The notes beneath the pieces are model-generated. The model was given only the letters and a program-made list of their open reading frames with translations. It ran no database searches and was not told where the DNA came from. From positions 1 to 14,665 of the forward strand of contig DOTV01000197.1 in the NCBI GenBank assembly GCA_003520925.1: 14,665 nt of DNA, written 5' to 3'. Origin of the DNA: Bacteroidales bacterium (lineage in GTDB: Bacteria; Bacteroidota; Bacteroidia; Bacteroidales; VadinHA17). The position numbers and the translations under genes were made by a program. Below are positions 1 to 7,622 of the stretch, in pieces (the first letter of the stretch is position 1; the number at the start of each line of letters is the position of its first letter).

Positions 1-583
1 CCAGGAATCAGATAATATTATACGGGGAGAATCCCGTAAAAAGGTGCAAATTAAAAAGAAAGGAGCAGTTCAGACGGCAATCAGGATAGGTTCTTCATCG
101 ATTAACAAACGCCATCCCGATTATCCGGGCATGAAATTCCTGAATGTAATGCTCGGTGGTTATTTCGGATCGCGATTGATGAAAAATATAAGGGAGGAGA
201 AGGGTCTCACCTATGGAATTCATTCTTCAGTCTCTTCTTTTAACCTTTCAGGTTTCAAACTTATCTCCACTGAAGTCGGCAGGGAAAATACCGGTCGCGC
301 AATTGATGAGATATACAGGGAGATTAACCGTCTGTTGACTGAACCTGTTTCGAAAAATGAACTCGAGGTTGTAAGGAAATATATGTCAGGAGAGATGGTC
401 AGAATGTTCGATGGCCCCTTCGCAATTGCAGAGAGCTTTAAGGCTGTATGGGAGTTCGGCCTTGATCTGAATTATTTCGTCGGGATGATGGATAAAATCA
501 GAACAATAACATCAGATGAAATAATAAGGCTCGCAAATACGTATTACAAACAGGATGATTTATACGAGATTACAGTTGGATAG
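1..583 (+). CDS. M16-family zinc peptidase, C-terminal part (5' end outside window)
   Basis: This is the C-terminal domain of an M16 (pitrilysin/insulinase-like) peptidase. The reading frame is open from the first base, so the GTG at 44 is an internal valine, not the start. About 194 residues are visible. The segment after the GTG resembles the M16 C-terminal half: a stretch reading LGGYFGSRLMKNIREEKGLT followed by YG, which carries the conserved Arg/Tyr region that contacts substrate in two-domain M16 proteins. The zinc-binding HxxEH motif belongs to the N-terminal half, which lies outside the window, so catalytic competence cannot be judged. M16 proteins degrade small proteins and peptides; in Bacteroidota many are periplasmic, and some come as an active/inactive pair. 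The stop is 2 bases before the next gene, so the two are probably co-transcribed. Family is confident; substrate is unknown. Confidence 0.88.
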   Translation, partial: QESDNIIRGESRKKVQIKKKGAVQTAIRIGSSSINKRHPDYPGMKFLNVMLGGYFGSRLMKNIREEKGLTYGIHSSVSSFNLSGFKLISTEVGRENTGRAIDEIYREINRLLTEPVSKNELEVVRKYMSGEMVRMFDGPFAIAESFKAVWEFGLDLNYFVGMMDKIRTITSDEIIRLANTYYKQDDLYEITVG

Positions 584-585
584 AG

Positions 586-2082
586 GTGAGTATAAGACAC
601 ATATATAGTGCCCTGGTTTTTTTTGGTTTTTTTACACCATGCATTTACACTCAGAACGAATGCGAGGTCCCTTTACCTCCTGAACTTACCTCCGTTACCA
701 TTCTGCCCGAAACTACTACAGCTTTCTTAACATGGACCCCGAGTCCTTCACCCGGAATTGCAGCTTACATAATTTATATTCACGAAACCAGGCTCGGCAA
801 TCCGGGGTTTTTTGCCATCGATACGATATGGAATCCATCTGCAAGAACATACAGCGACACGAGAATTCAGTTCAAAAGCTTCCAGTACAGAATTGCAGCA
901 TTCAGAGCCCCTAAATGTGCAAGCGAGCTTTCGAATATTTTAAGTACGATATTTACTGAATCAGGGATTGACACGTGTAAAAAGAAGATAAATATTAAAT
1001 GGAACAGGTACACACCTCCCACTCCTCAAATTGTAACAAAATATACAATTCTGATGTCAATTAACGGAAGCAGCTACACTGAAACCGGAAGCGTTGCTCC
1101 TGATACTGACAGTTTTGTTTTAGACGGATTTACAATCAACACCGACTATTGCTTTAAAATAGTGGCAAATCTAAATGGAGGCTCTTCTTCATCATCTTAT
1201 AAAACATGTCTTAACACAAAAATGCAAAACTCTCCTGATTGGATCAATGCCGATTACGCAACCGTAAAGGCAAAAGATGCAATTTCTCTCTCTTTCACAA
1301 TCGATCCGTTATCTGAAACCGACACTTTTGCACTCGAAAGAAAAACAGGGTATTCAGGATCTTTTCAGCAGATTGCTCAGATAAGCGGGACTAATATTAA
1401 ATCAGTAACTTACACCGACAATAATGCAAAGACAGATATCCTGAATTTTTACAGACTTTCTGCAGTTATCTGTAAAAATCATTACGTCACTTCAAATATT
1501 GCTTCAAATATAGTTCTCGATTCAAAGGTAAGTGAGGATGAGATAATACTTAAATGGAACAATTATCATGAGTGGATTGGATCAGTATCTTCATACAGGC
1601 TTTTTACTGACCCGGGAAAAGGATTCATCGAAACTGCTGCAATAAGTCCTCCTGACACTGCCTTCATTATAAACATTCCAGATATAATGTTTTCACTGGT
1701 TAATGGTCAGGTCTGCTTTTATATCTCCGCTACTGAAACAGGCAATATTCATGGAATTACAGGTGAGAGTGTTTCAGATACATCGTGTATTTCGTTAGAA
1801 GAAACCGTGACAGTTCCTAACATATTTTCACCTGATGGTGACGGGCTGAATGATCTTTTCAGGCCCGTCATAACGTTTACTCCATCAGGCTATCAGCTAT
1901 TGATCACCGACAGGCAAAGGAAAACTGTTTTCGAAACCCGCGATCATAATGAACCGTGGGATGGTTCCTCAGGAGGAACCTCAGTTTCCCGGGGAGTCTA
2001 TTTATGGTTCCTGAAACTAACCACACCTTCGGGCAGGAAAATCTCACGTACAGGGACCGTGACCGTCATTAAAAACAGATGA
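586..2082 (+). CDS. Secreted FN3-like protein with T9SS type B (gliding-motility-associated) C-terminal domain
   Basis: A 498-residue exported protein. The N-terminus has a short basic segment (R4, H5), a hydrophobic stretch (about residues 6-22) and a probable signal peptidase site near residue 23. Residues about 31-405 look like three or four fibronectin-III-like beta-sandwich repeats, with recurring patterns such as LTW, IKWN and LKWN near strand starts and YxI/FYR near strand ends. Residues 409-496 are a CHU_C/TIGR04131-type sorting domain: PNIFSPDGDGLNDLF at 411-425, WDG at 458-460, GVYLW at 470-474, and a final short beta segment. In Bacteroidota such domains send cargo through the type IX secretion system to the cell surface or medium. 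The start is GTG at 586, 2 bases after the M16 stop; no in-frame ATG precedes the signal peptide. Ligand or adhesion target is unknown. Confidence 0.88.
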   Translation: MSIRHIYSALVFFGFFTPCIYTQNECEVPLPPELTSVTILPETTTAFLTWTPSPSPGIAAYIIYIHETRLGNPGFFAIDTIWNPSARTYSDTRIQFKSFQYRIAAFRAPKCASELSNILSTIFTESGIDTCKKKINIKWNRYTPPTPQIVTKYTILMSINGSSYTETGSVAPDTDSFVLDGFTINTDYCFKIVANLNGGSSSSSYKTCLNTKMQNSPDWINADYATVKAKDAISLSFTIDPLSETDTFALERKTGYSGSFQQIAQISGTNIKSVTYTDNNAKTDILNFYRLSAVICKNHYVTSNIASNIVLDSKVSEDEIILKWNNYHEWIGSVSSYRLFTDPGKGFIETAAISPPDTAFIINIPDIMFSLVNGQVCFYISATETGNIHGITGESVSDTSCISLEETVTVPNIFSPDGDGLNDLFRPVITFTPSGYQLLITDRQRKTVFETRDHNEPWDGSSGGTSVSRGVYLWFLKLTTPSGRKISRTGTVTVIKNR

Positions 2083-2090
2083 ATAAGCAT

Positions 2091-2098
2091 TATATTTG
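2091..2098 (+). promoter_or_regulatory. Candidate Bacteroidota -7 box for rel
   Basis: TATATTTG exactly matches the Bacteroidota sigma-ABfr -7 consensus TAnnTTTG. It sits about 31 bases before the rel ATG, which would give a short leader. No clear TTG-type -33 element is visible at the expected distance, so the call rests on the -7 box and its position. It would let rel be expressed separately from the T9SS cargo gene ending at 2082. Confidence 0.5.
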
Positions 2099-2129
2099 TA
2101 TCCGGCAGAAAAGAATACATTGATATTTT

Positions 2130-4382
2130 ATGGGGAGCAAGGATATTTTTGATGAAGAAGATGTAAAACGTATTCAATCTGAATATGATTCGCTGGTAAA
2201 TAATCTTTTAAGGTGCAATAAGCCGGGTGACCGGGAACTGATTCAAAAGGCTTTCAATGTAGCTAATAAAGCTCACTGGAACATGCGCCGGAAATCGGGT
2301 GAACCATATATCCTGCACCCTATTGCTGTTGCAAAAATAGTTAACCAGGAAATAGGACTTGGCGCAAGATCAATTGCTACAGCCCTGCTTCATGATGCCG
2401 TTGAGGACACTGATTACACTATTGAAGAGGTTAATAAGGATTTCGGACCTAAAATTGCTTCACTGATTGACGGTCTCACAAAAATTTCCGGCACATATTA
2501 TAAGGGGACCTCTTCCTCAATGCAGGCTGAGAATTTCAGGCGCATGCTCCTCACCCTCTCTGATGATCTGAGAGTAATACTCATAAAGATTGCTGACCGT
2601 CTTCACAACATGAGAACTCTCGATTCGATGACCGAGAGCAAAAAAATGAAGATTGCCGGCGAAACAATTTTCCTTTATGCTCCTCTTGCCAACAGAATAG
2701 GGCTTTATGCAATAAAGAGTGAGCTTGAAGATCTCAGCTTCAAATACCGCCAGCCGGTTATCTATGAGGAGATTGCTTCAAAAATGAAGCATGGGGAAAA
2801 GAAGTATTATTCTCTTATAAATAAGTTCAGCCTGCCAATAATAAACAAACTTAAAGAATCGGGGCTGGCATTTGAAATAAGCGGTCGTCCGAAATCGATC
2901 TTTTCCATCTGGAAAAAGATGCAATCGAAGAATGTACCGTTTGAAGAAATTTATGATGTGCTGGCTGTTCGAATAGTTTTTGAACCACTTCCGGGAATTG
3001 CTGAAAAGACAACCTGCTGGAACATCTATTCAGTTATAACCGATTCATATCTTCCAAAGCCCGACAGGTTGAGGGACTGGGTAAGCAGGCCAAAGCCGAA
3101 CGGGTATGAAGCTCTGCATCTGACAGTGATGGGGCCTGAAGGCCGCTGGGTAGAGGTTCAGATCAGAAGTAAACGAATGGATGAGATTGCCGAAAGAGGA
3201 TATGCTGCCCATTATAAATACAAAGGAGACAATTCACCCGAAACCGAGCTGGATAAATGGATAAAACAGATCCAGATGATGCTTGAAAATCCTCTGGAAG
3301 ACCCTATTGAGTTTCTCGATGAGTTCAAAATGAACCTTTTTTCGTCAGAAATTATGGTTTTCACTCCTAAAGGAACACTTGTTAGCCTTCCCAAGGGAGC
3401 TTCAGCACTTGATTTCGCTTACGAAATTCATACTGAGATCGGCAATAAGGCGATCGGAGCCAAAATAAACTACAGGCTGAATCCTATCAACGCCACTCTT
3501 ATGAGCGGAGATCAGGTAGAAATAATCACTTCGGATATTGCAAAGCCTGAAAAAGAGTGGCTCTCGTTTGTTTCAACCTCAAAAGCCAAGGAAGCAATCA
3601 AGAATTCGCTCAGGGCAGAATCAACAAACAGGATCCAGAAAGGTATGGATATACTGGAAGCAAAACTTGCTGAGCTTGGGGTTACCCCAAATACAGAGAT
3701 AGTGCGTAAAATAATGCTTTCCTATGATGTGCTGAACAAGGATGAACTGTACTCGGGAATTGAACTCGGAACAGTAAACCTTGATAACCTCAGGAAGATT
3801 ATAAGAAAAAGCCCTGCAAAAAGCGTAATTAAATACTGGGAGCTTAAATTACTAGGTTCCAAAAAAGATAAAAAAGGAGAAGAGGAAGGTCCCCTTACCA
3901 AAGATATCGATCCATCTTCACCATTCCTTCTGAGAGAGAATGTTGAGGATGCCGGGCAGTCGTATGAAATTGCAAAATGCTGTAACCCGATACCTGGTGA
4001 TGAAGTTGTCGGATATCGTTCACCTGAAGGATCAATAGTAATACATAAACCTAAATGTCCGGTTGCTATCAGAATTATGTCTAACGAAGGGAACAGGATC
4101 ATTGCGGTAAGATGGGCAATCCATAAGCTCGTATCATTTCTGGCCAGGATTAGTATGACAGGTGTCGACAGGATTGGATTGGTAAATGACCTGACAAATA
4201 TTATTTCCTCTGAACTTAAGGTAAATATGACAAATATTAACATTAGTGTAAAGGATGGTATCTTCGAGGGTACTATTGACCTCTATGTTCATCACACTCA
4301 GGATATTAACAATCTGATCCTAAAGATTTCAAATGTCAGGGGAATAGAGAGCATTAAGCGTGTTGAAGATTTTTCGGAATAA
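2130..4382 (+). CDS. rel: Bifunctional (p)ppGpp synthetase/hydrolase, RelA/SpoT family
   Basis: A full-length 750-residue long RSH enzyme that makes and degrades the alarmone (p)ppGpp. Domains in order: hydrolase HD domain (about 35-190) with H63, H88-D89, E92-D93 and the KIADRLHN segment (153-160), so hydrolase residues look intact; synthetase domain (about 240-365) with GRPKSIFSIWKKM (252-264), D276, NGYEALH (324-330) and the VEVQIR strand (E342). The basic RLRD at 313-316 corresponds to the RxKD motif of bifunctional Rel/SpoT, not the acidic version of synthetase-only RelA. Next come TGS (about 407-468, H434), a helical region, a Cys-Cys zinc-finger/CC segment (C617, C618, C643) and a C-terminal ACT domain (about 672-747). 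The ATG start has no Shine-Dalgarno sequence, as is common in Bacteroidota. The spoT name would also be acceptable. Confidence 0.97.
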   Translation: MGSKDIFDEEDVKRIQSEYDSLVNNLLRCNKPGDRELIQKAFNVANKAHWNMRRKSGEPYILHPIAVAKIVNQEIGLGARSIATALLHDAVEDTDYTIEEVNKDFGPKIASLIDGLTKISGTYYKGTSSSMQAENFRRMLLTLSDDLRVILIKIADRLHNMRTLDSMTESKKMKIAGETIFLYAPLANRIGLYAIKSELEDLSFKYRQPVIYEEIASKMKHGEKKYYSLINKFSLPIINKLKESGLAFEISGRPKSIFSIWKKMQSKNVPFEEIYDVLAVRIVFEPLPGIAEKTTCWNIYSVITDSYLPKPDRLRDWVSRPKPNGYEALHLTVMGPEGRWVEVQIRSKRMDEIAERGYAAHYKYKGDNSPETELDKWIKQIQMMLENPLEDPIEFLDEFKMNLFSSEIMVFTPKGTLVSLPKGASALDFAYEIHTEIGNKAIGAKINYRLNPINATLMSGDQVEIITSDIAKPEKEWLSFVSTSKAKEAIKNSLRAESTNRIQKGMDILEAKLAELGVTPNTEIVRKIMLSYDVLNKDELYSGIELGTVNLDNLRKIIRKSPAKSVIKYWELKLLGSKKDKKGEEEGPLTKDIDPSSPFLLRENVEDAGQSYEIAKCCNPIPGDEVVGYRSPEGSIVIHKPKCPVAIRIMSNEGNRIIAVRWAIHKLVSFLARISMTGVDRIGLVNDLTNIISSELKVNMTNINISVKDGIFEGTIDLYVHHTQDINNLILKISNVRGIESIKRVEDFSE

Positions 4383-4425
4383 TCTTTAGAGCCTCTTACT
4401 TTAGCCTGAATCCCATAAAAAACAG

Positions 4426-4433
4426 TATTTTTG
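4426..4433 (+). promoter_or_regulatory. Candidate -7 box for the Fur-family gene
   Basis: TATTTTTG matches the Bacteroidota -7 consensus TAnnTTTG and lies 24 bases upstream of the Fur-family ATG at 4458. No convincing -33 TTG is seen. It overlaps a weak A/T-only inverted repeat (4418-4438), so the same stretch might instead slow transcription leaving rel. Confidence 0.4.
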
Positions 4434-4457
4434 TTTTTATTTTAAATTAGACCAGTT

Positions 4458-4910
4458 ATGATTAACGATGATACCACGTCGACTGTAAAACAAATATTTA
4501 CTGAATATCTTGAAAAAAGGGGACATAGAAAAACCCCTGAGCGATATGCTATTCTGGATGAAATCTATTCAAGGAGCGGACATTTCGATGTTGAATCGCT
4601 TTATATTTTCATGAAAAACAAGAACTACCGGGTTAGCAGGGCAACTCTTTACAATACAATAGAATTGCTTCTCGACTGCAACCTGGTTATCAAGCATCAG
4701 TTCGGCAAAAACATTGCGCAGTTTGAACGTGCTTACCAGTGCAGTCAGCATGATCATCTTATTGACATAGAATCGGGTAATGTTATTGAATTCTGCGATC
4801 CAAGGATTCAGGAGATAATCCGCACGGCCAGCAGTTTACACAGCTTTACCCCGATGTATCATTCATTATACATTTACGGGCATCTGAAAGACAAAAGACA
4901 GATCCCCTGA
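4458..4910 (+). CDS. Fur-family transcriptional regulator lacking the structural-zinc CxxC
   Basis: A 150-residue Fur superfamily protein. The winged-helix DNA-binding half (about 10-85) has RKTPERYAIL (24-33), GHFDVESLY (41-49) and the recognition-helix segment RVSRATLYNT (58-67). The dimerisation half keeps likely metal ligands of the regulatory site: H42, E90, H98, H100 and E111. The usual CxxC after HDHLI is replaced: D103 and S106 occupy the two Cys positions, and the second C-terminal Cys pair is absent. Only C95 and C113 lie nearby. Family members bind Fe, Zn, Mn or peroxide-linked metal sites and repress uptake or stress genes; which one applies cannot be read here. The gene lies 75 bases after rel and is followed by a terminator. 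Fur superfamily is confident; Fur versus Zur versus PerR is open. Confidence 0.92.
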   Translation: MINDDTTSTVKQIFTEYLEKRGHRKTPERYAILDEIYSRSGHFDVESLYIFMKNKNYRVSRATLYNTIELLLDCNLVIKHQFGKNIAQFERAYQCSQHDHLIDIESGNVIEFCDPRIQEIIRTASSLHSFTPMYHSLYIYGHLKDKRQIP

Positions 4911-4922
4911 AATGCCTGAAGC

Positions 4923-4953
4923 AAAAAAAAGAGCTCTTTTCAGAGCCCTTTTT
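4923..4953. terminator. Intrinsic terminator, potentially bidirectional
   Basis: The left arm (4926-4937) and right arm (4942-4953) pair over 12 positions with one A-C mismatch, around a TTTC loop. The core is GCTCT/AGAGC, flanked by an A-run on the left and a T-run on the right. It therefore reads as a Rho-independent terminator for the + strand Fur-family gene (stop 4910) and, read backwards, for the - strand outer-membrane gene (stop 4972). Confidence 0.8.
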
Positions 4954-4971
4954 ATAATCAAATACCTTTTA

Positions 4972-5628
4972 TCAGAATGCGTAACCAAAAGAGAATCCGA
5001 AAGGCACATTTACACTGGCTTTATCTTTAAATGTATCCTGATCCCAGTCTGTACCCGTTACTTCCCACTTTCTAGAAACAAAACCCATTCCGGTGAATAT
5101 ATCAAGAGTAAATCCACCCGATGTAATTAATTGATATCCAAATACTCCGTTAATATTGAGTTTAGTTCCTTCAACATATTTTGTCTCATCAGCTTTATTT
5201 TTAAGTTGTGCTGTGGCATACGAAATGTGAGGTCCGACATAGAACCCTTCAGGTGCAGAAAGATCGCGGCTGATGAAGACCCGATACATTCCCTGAATCC
5301 TGAATCCGTTCGTTTTTATACCACTTATTGTTCCCTCTTCCGATTCATCATTTGTCAGATCGTCAAGATTTAACAAAACACTTGGCCCTATATATCCTGC
5401 TCCTAACTGAATAGATGACTTTTCGGACACAGCTGCCTCAAAAAGAACTTTATATTCACCAGTGAGCGGAATAATTGCAAACCAGAATGGACCTCCCAGA
5501 GCTGAAAGGGGATTCGTTTTAATAGTAAATCTGTAATCATTTTCTTCTCCATTATTCTGGGCAAAAACCGGAGATGCCAGGAGTAAAAATGACACACTGA
5601 TTATGAAAAGACATGCTGCTTTTTTCAT
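4972..5628 (-). CDS. Outer-membrane beta-barrel-like protein (function unknown)
   Basis: A 218-residue exported protein. The N-terminus is a clear signal peptide (K2, K3, a hydrophobic core to about residue 18, then SPVFAQ with cleavage near 23-24). The mature part shows alternating polar/hydrophobic short strands rich in G, Y and F, for example IQLGAGYIGPSVLL and GFYVGPHISYA, and ends in FGFSFGYAF with a terminal phenylalanine, the usual C-terminal signature of an outer-membrane barrel. The size suits an eight-stranded barrel. I do not recognise a specific family; a DUF3575- or OmpA/porin-like small barrel is possible. It stands alone, convergent with the Fur-family gene and divergent from purA. 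Transport, structural or adhesion roles are all possible. Confidence 0.8.
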   Translation of the reverse strand: MKKAACLFIISVSFLLLASPVFAQNNGEENDYRFTIKTNPLSALGGPFWFAIIPLTGEYKVLFEAAVSEKSSIQLGAGYIGPSVLLNLDDLTNDESEEGTISGIKTNGFRIQGMYRVFISRDLSAPEGFYVGPHISYATAQLKNKADETKYVEGTKLNINGVFGYQLITSGGFTLDIFTGMGFVSRKWEVTGTDWDQDTFKDKASVNVPFGFSFGYAF

Positions 5629-5669
5629 GATAAATAAGAGTTATTTAATCTATTATACCCATTAATTAT

Positions 5670-5677
5670 TAAAGTTA
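5670..5677 (-). promoter_or_regulatory. Possible -7 box for the outer-membrane protein gene
   Basis: Read on the - strand this is TAACTTTA, one base from the Bacteroidota TAnnTTTG consensus, about 42 bases upstream of the ATG at 5628. The 18-bp palindrome at 5682-5699 lies directly upstream, in the space between the -7 and -33 positions, where a repressor site would be expected. No -33 TTG is clear. Confidence 0.3.
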
Positions 5678-5681
5678 CGCC

Positions 5682-5699
5682 GTGCAGGAAATCCTGCAC
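5682..5699. promoter_or_regulatory. 18-bp palindrome, candidate operator
   Basis: GTGCAGGA (5682-5689) and TCCTGCAC (5692-5699) are perfect reverse complements separated by AA. It lies between the divergent outer-membrane protein gene (start 5628) and purA (start 5822). The arms are GC-rich in an otherwise AT-rich spacer. It could be a dimeric regulator's binding site or a short hairpin (7-bp stem, 4-base loop). No strong T-run follows on either strand, so it is a poor terminator. Confidence 0.5.
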
Positions 5700-5736
5700 T
5701 TGTTAAAATATTTAATTGCTGACATTCACATAGCAT

Positions 5737-5758
5737 TTATCAACAATATATTATCAAC
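5737..5758 (+). repeat. Direct repeat of TTATCAAC upstream of purA
   Basis: TTATCAAC occurs at 5737-5744 and again at 5751-5758, a spacing of 14 bases, in AT-rich DNA just upstream of the likely purA promoter region. It might be a paired regulator site, but an 8-base AT-rich repeat can arise by chance. Confidence 0.3.
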
Positions 5759-5774
5759 GAGATTTTCAGCCAGA

Positions 5775-5782
5775 TTATTTTG
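5775..5782 (+). promoter_or_regulatory. Possible purA -7 box
   Basis: TTATTTTG is one base from TAnnTTTG and lies 40 bases upstream of the purA ATG. The -33 position has no obvious TTG, so this is tentative. A GAGG at 5811-5814, 7 bases before the ATG, could act as a Shine-Dalgarno sequence, which is uncommon for genes in this window. Confidence 0.3.
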
Positions 5783-5821
5783 TAACTTCGAATCTGTTTT
5801 TAAAAATCCTGAGGTTTTAAT

Positions 5822-7084
5822 ATGAAGATTGATATTTTATTAGGCCTTCAATGGGGTGATGAGGGGAAAGGCAAAATTGTTGACGTCCTCAGTCCGGAAT
5901 ATGATGTCATTGCACGCTTTCAGGGTGGTCCGAATGCTGGTCATTCACTTGAGTTTAATAATGTTAAGCACGTTTTGCACCTTATTCCTTCCGGTATCTT
6001 CCATCGGGATAAGCTGAATATAATCGGTAACGGAGTGGTTCTGGATCCGGCTGTTTTTAAGAAGGAAATTGAAGAATTGGGACCTCCTGTTGAAGAACTT
6101 ATTAAAAGGCTTGTTATTTCTACGAGGGCTAATTTAATCCTTCCCACACACAGGATACTTGATGCGGCATATGAGCATCAGAAGGGCTGCCTGAAGATCG
6201 GATCGACCCTTAAGGGGATCGGGCCGGCTTACACTGACAAAGCAAGCCGTAACGGCCTGAGAGTTGGAGATATAAATCATCTCAACTTTCAGGAACTGTA
6301 TAAAGAACATACAGAAAATCACCTTCTTATCCTTAAAAACTACAATTTTGCCTTTGATTTAAAAGAGTATGAAAGGGGCTGGTTTGAGGGAATTGAATTA
6401 TTGAGAAAATTCAGGACTGAAAATACGGAGTATCTTCTTCACAACCTTTACTCAGGCGGTAAAAAGATTCTTGCAGAAGGCGCTCAGGGAACAATGCTTG
6501 ATGTTGATTTCGGATCATATCCTTTTGTAACTTCATCAAATACTATAAGCGCCGGGGCATGTACAGGTCTCGGAATATCACCAAAAACCATCGGTGAAGT
6601 CTTTGGGATATTCAAAGCGTATTGCACAAGAGTGGGAAGCGGGCCTTTTCCTACTGAACTGAATGATGAAACCGGGGAGCTTCTGAGAAAAAAAGGATGT
6701 GAATTCGGAGCAACCACAGGCAGGCCAAGAAGATGCGGATGGCTCGACTTACCGGTACTCAGGTATGCAAATATTGTAAACGGGACAACAAAACTCTTTA
6801 TGATGAAGTCTGATATCCTTTCAGGTTTTAAGACTTTGAAGGTTTGTACATCCTATAAAGTCGGGGGCAGGATTCAGGATGAAATTCCTTTCGACAACAA
6901 TGCAAAGATCGAACCTGTTTATGAAGAACTCCCTGGCTGGGAAGAAGATATTTCAGGTGTAAGGGATTATGACAGATTGCCGGAAAACCTCAGAGGGTAC
7001 ATTGAATTCATTGAGATACAGACTGGTGTTCCGGTATCCATTGTGTCAGTCGGCCCCGACAGGAAAGCTACAATTTTCAGGTAG
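5822..7084 (+). CDS. purA: Adenylosuccinate synthetase
   Basis: A 420-residue cytosolic enzyme that joins IMP and aspartate using GTP, the first committed step from IMP to AMP. Diagnostic segments are present: QWGDEGKGK (10-18) with catalytic D13; NAGHS (38-42) with catalytic H41; GIGPAYTDKASRNGLRVGD (132-150); EGAQGT (219-224); TTGRPRRCGWLDL (298-310), the loop contacting aspartate and IMP; and GPDR near the end (411-414), the base-recognition region. Length is typical of the bacterial family, and nothing looks missing. It is a single gene, converging with the SPOR lipoprotein gene 8 bases away. In other bacteria PurA is inhibited by (p)ppGpp, which makes the nearby rel gene relevant; inhibition here is inference. 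Confidence 0.98.
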   Translation: MKIDILLGLQWGDEGKGKIVDVLSPEYDVIARFQGGPNAGHSLEFNNVKHVLHLIPSGIFHRDKLNIIGNGVVLDPAVFKKEIEELGPPVEELIKRLVISTRANLILPTHRILDAAYEHQKGCLKIGSTLKGIGPAYTDKASRNGLRVGDINHLNFQELYKEHTENHLLILKNYNFAFDLKEYERGWFEGIELLRKFRTENTEYLLHNLYSGGKKILAEGAQGTMLDVDFGSYPFVTSSNTISAGACTGLGISPKTIGEVFGIFKAYCTRVGSGPFPTELNDETGELLRKKGCEFGATTGRPRRCGWLDLPVLRYANIVNGTTKLFMMKSDILSGFKTLKVCTSYKVGGRIQDEIPFDNNAKIEPVYEELPGWEEDISGVRDYDRLPENLRGYIEFIEIQTGVPVSIVSVGPDRKATIFR

Positions 7085-7092
7085 ACTCCCCA

Positions 7093-7566
7093 CTATTTAC
7101 TTATATATAGCCAGCTGTCAATATCCACAGTATCCTGGAACTGGGAAAGACGCTGCATTGCCTTCGATAACCTGTCGTACGATTCAGCAACAACCAGTTC
7201 GAATTTGCTGTCAGGCATCCTGATAACTTTTGTGTCGTAGCCCTGTTTCCTGTATTCTTCGGCCCATGCCTGAGCAAATTCCGGGGTGACAAAACTGCCC
7301 ACAATTATATTGAATTTGTTCCTGGCCTGATAAGCTGCTTTTTCCTGTTCAGCCTGCAGGATGCTGTCCAGCCGGGCTTCTTCAATAGCCCTGATCCTGA
7401 TTTCAACTTTTTTTAACGAATCGGCTACTCTTATACTGTCCTGCTGGGCCTTCAACATGTCAAGAGTCTTCCCTTTTTTACCGAATAAACCTCTTTCCTT
7501 AATTTTTTTGCAGGAAGGAGCTAAAATCAATAAAAACACGATACAGATGATCGGAATTTGTCTCAT
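7093..7566 (-). CDS. SPOR-domain lipoprotein with coiled coil
   Basis: A 157-residue predicted lipoprotein. The N-terminus has a hydrophobic signal and a lipobox-like LAPSC, with C19 as the likely lipidated cysteine; lysines follow directly. Residues about 34-82 are charged and helical (KAQQDSIRVADSLKKVEIRI and onward), likely a coiled coil. Residues about 83-157 fit a SPOR domain: KFNIIVGSF (84-92), a helix with WAEEYRKQGYDTKVI (101-115), then FELVVAESYDRLSKAMQRL (122-140). SPOR domains bind peptidoglycan with stripped (denuded) glycan strands and often localise proteins to the division site. A role in cell wall or division is therefore likely but not proven. It is monocistronic, convergent with purA and divergent from the acyl-CoA ligase gene. 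Confidence 0.85.
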   Translation of the reverse strand: MRQIPIICIVFLLILAPSCKKIKERGLFGKKGKTLDMLKAQQDSIRVADSLKKVEIRIRAIEEARLDSILQAEQEKAAYQARNKFNIIVGSFVTPEFAQAWAEEYRKQGYDTKVIRMPDSKFELVVAESYDRLSKAMQRLSQFQDTVDIDSWLYISK

Positions 7567-7622
7567 GATAAATTATTTTAAGATTTAACGGGCTCAAATC
7601 TTCCTGATGAAGAAGAACAGAT

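Noticed and set aside
44..583. GTG at 44 as the start of the peptidase gene
   Set aside because: The frame is open back to base 1, and the protein would lack the M16 N-terminal half; the window simply cuts the gene.
3722..4243. 173-residue open frame on the - strand inside rel
   Set aside because: It lies wholly within the conserved C-terminal region of rel and shows no domain or export features; it is a shadow.
4418..4438. AAAAACA/TGTTTTT inverted repeat as a rel terminator
   Set aside because: The stem is almost all A-T pairs and overlaps a better promoter -7 match; it is too weak to call.
5131..5373. 80-residue + strand frame opposite the outer-membrane protein gene
   Set aside because: The - strand gene has a signal peptide and a barrel-like C-terminus; this frame has neither.
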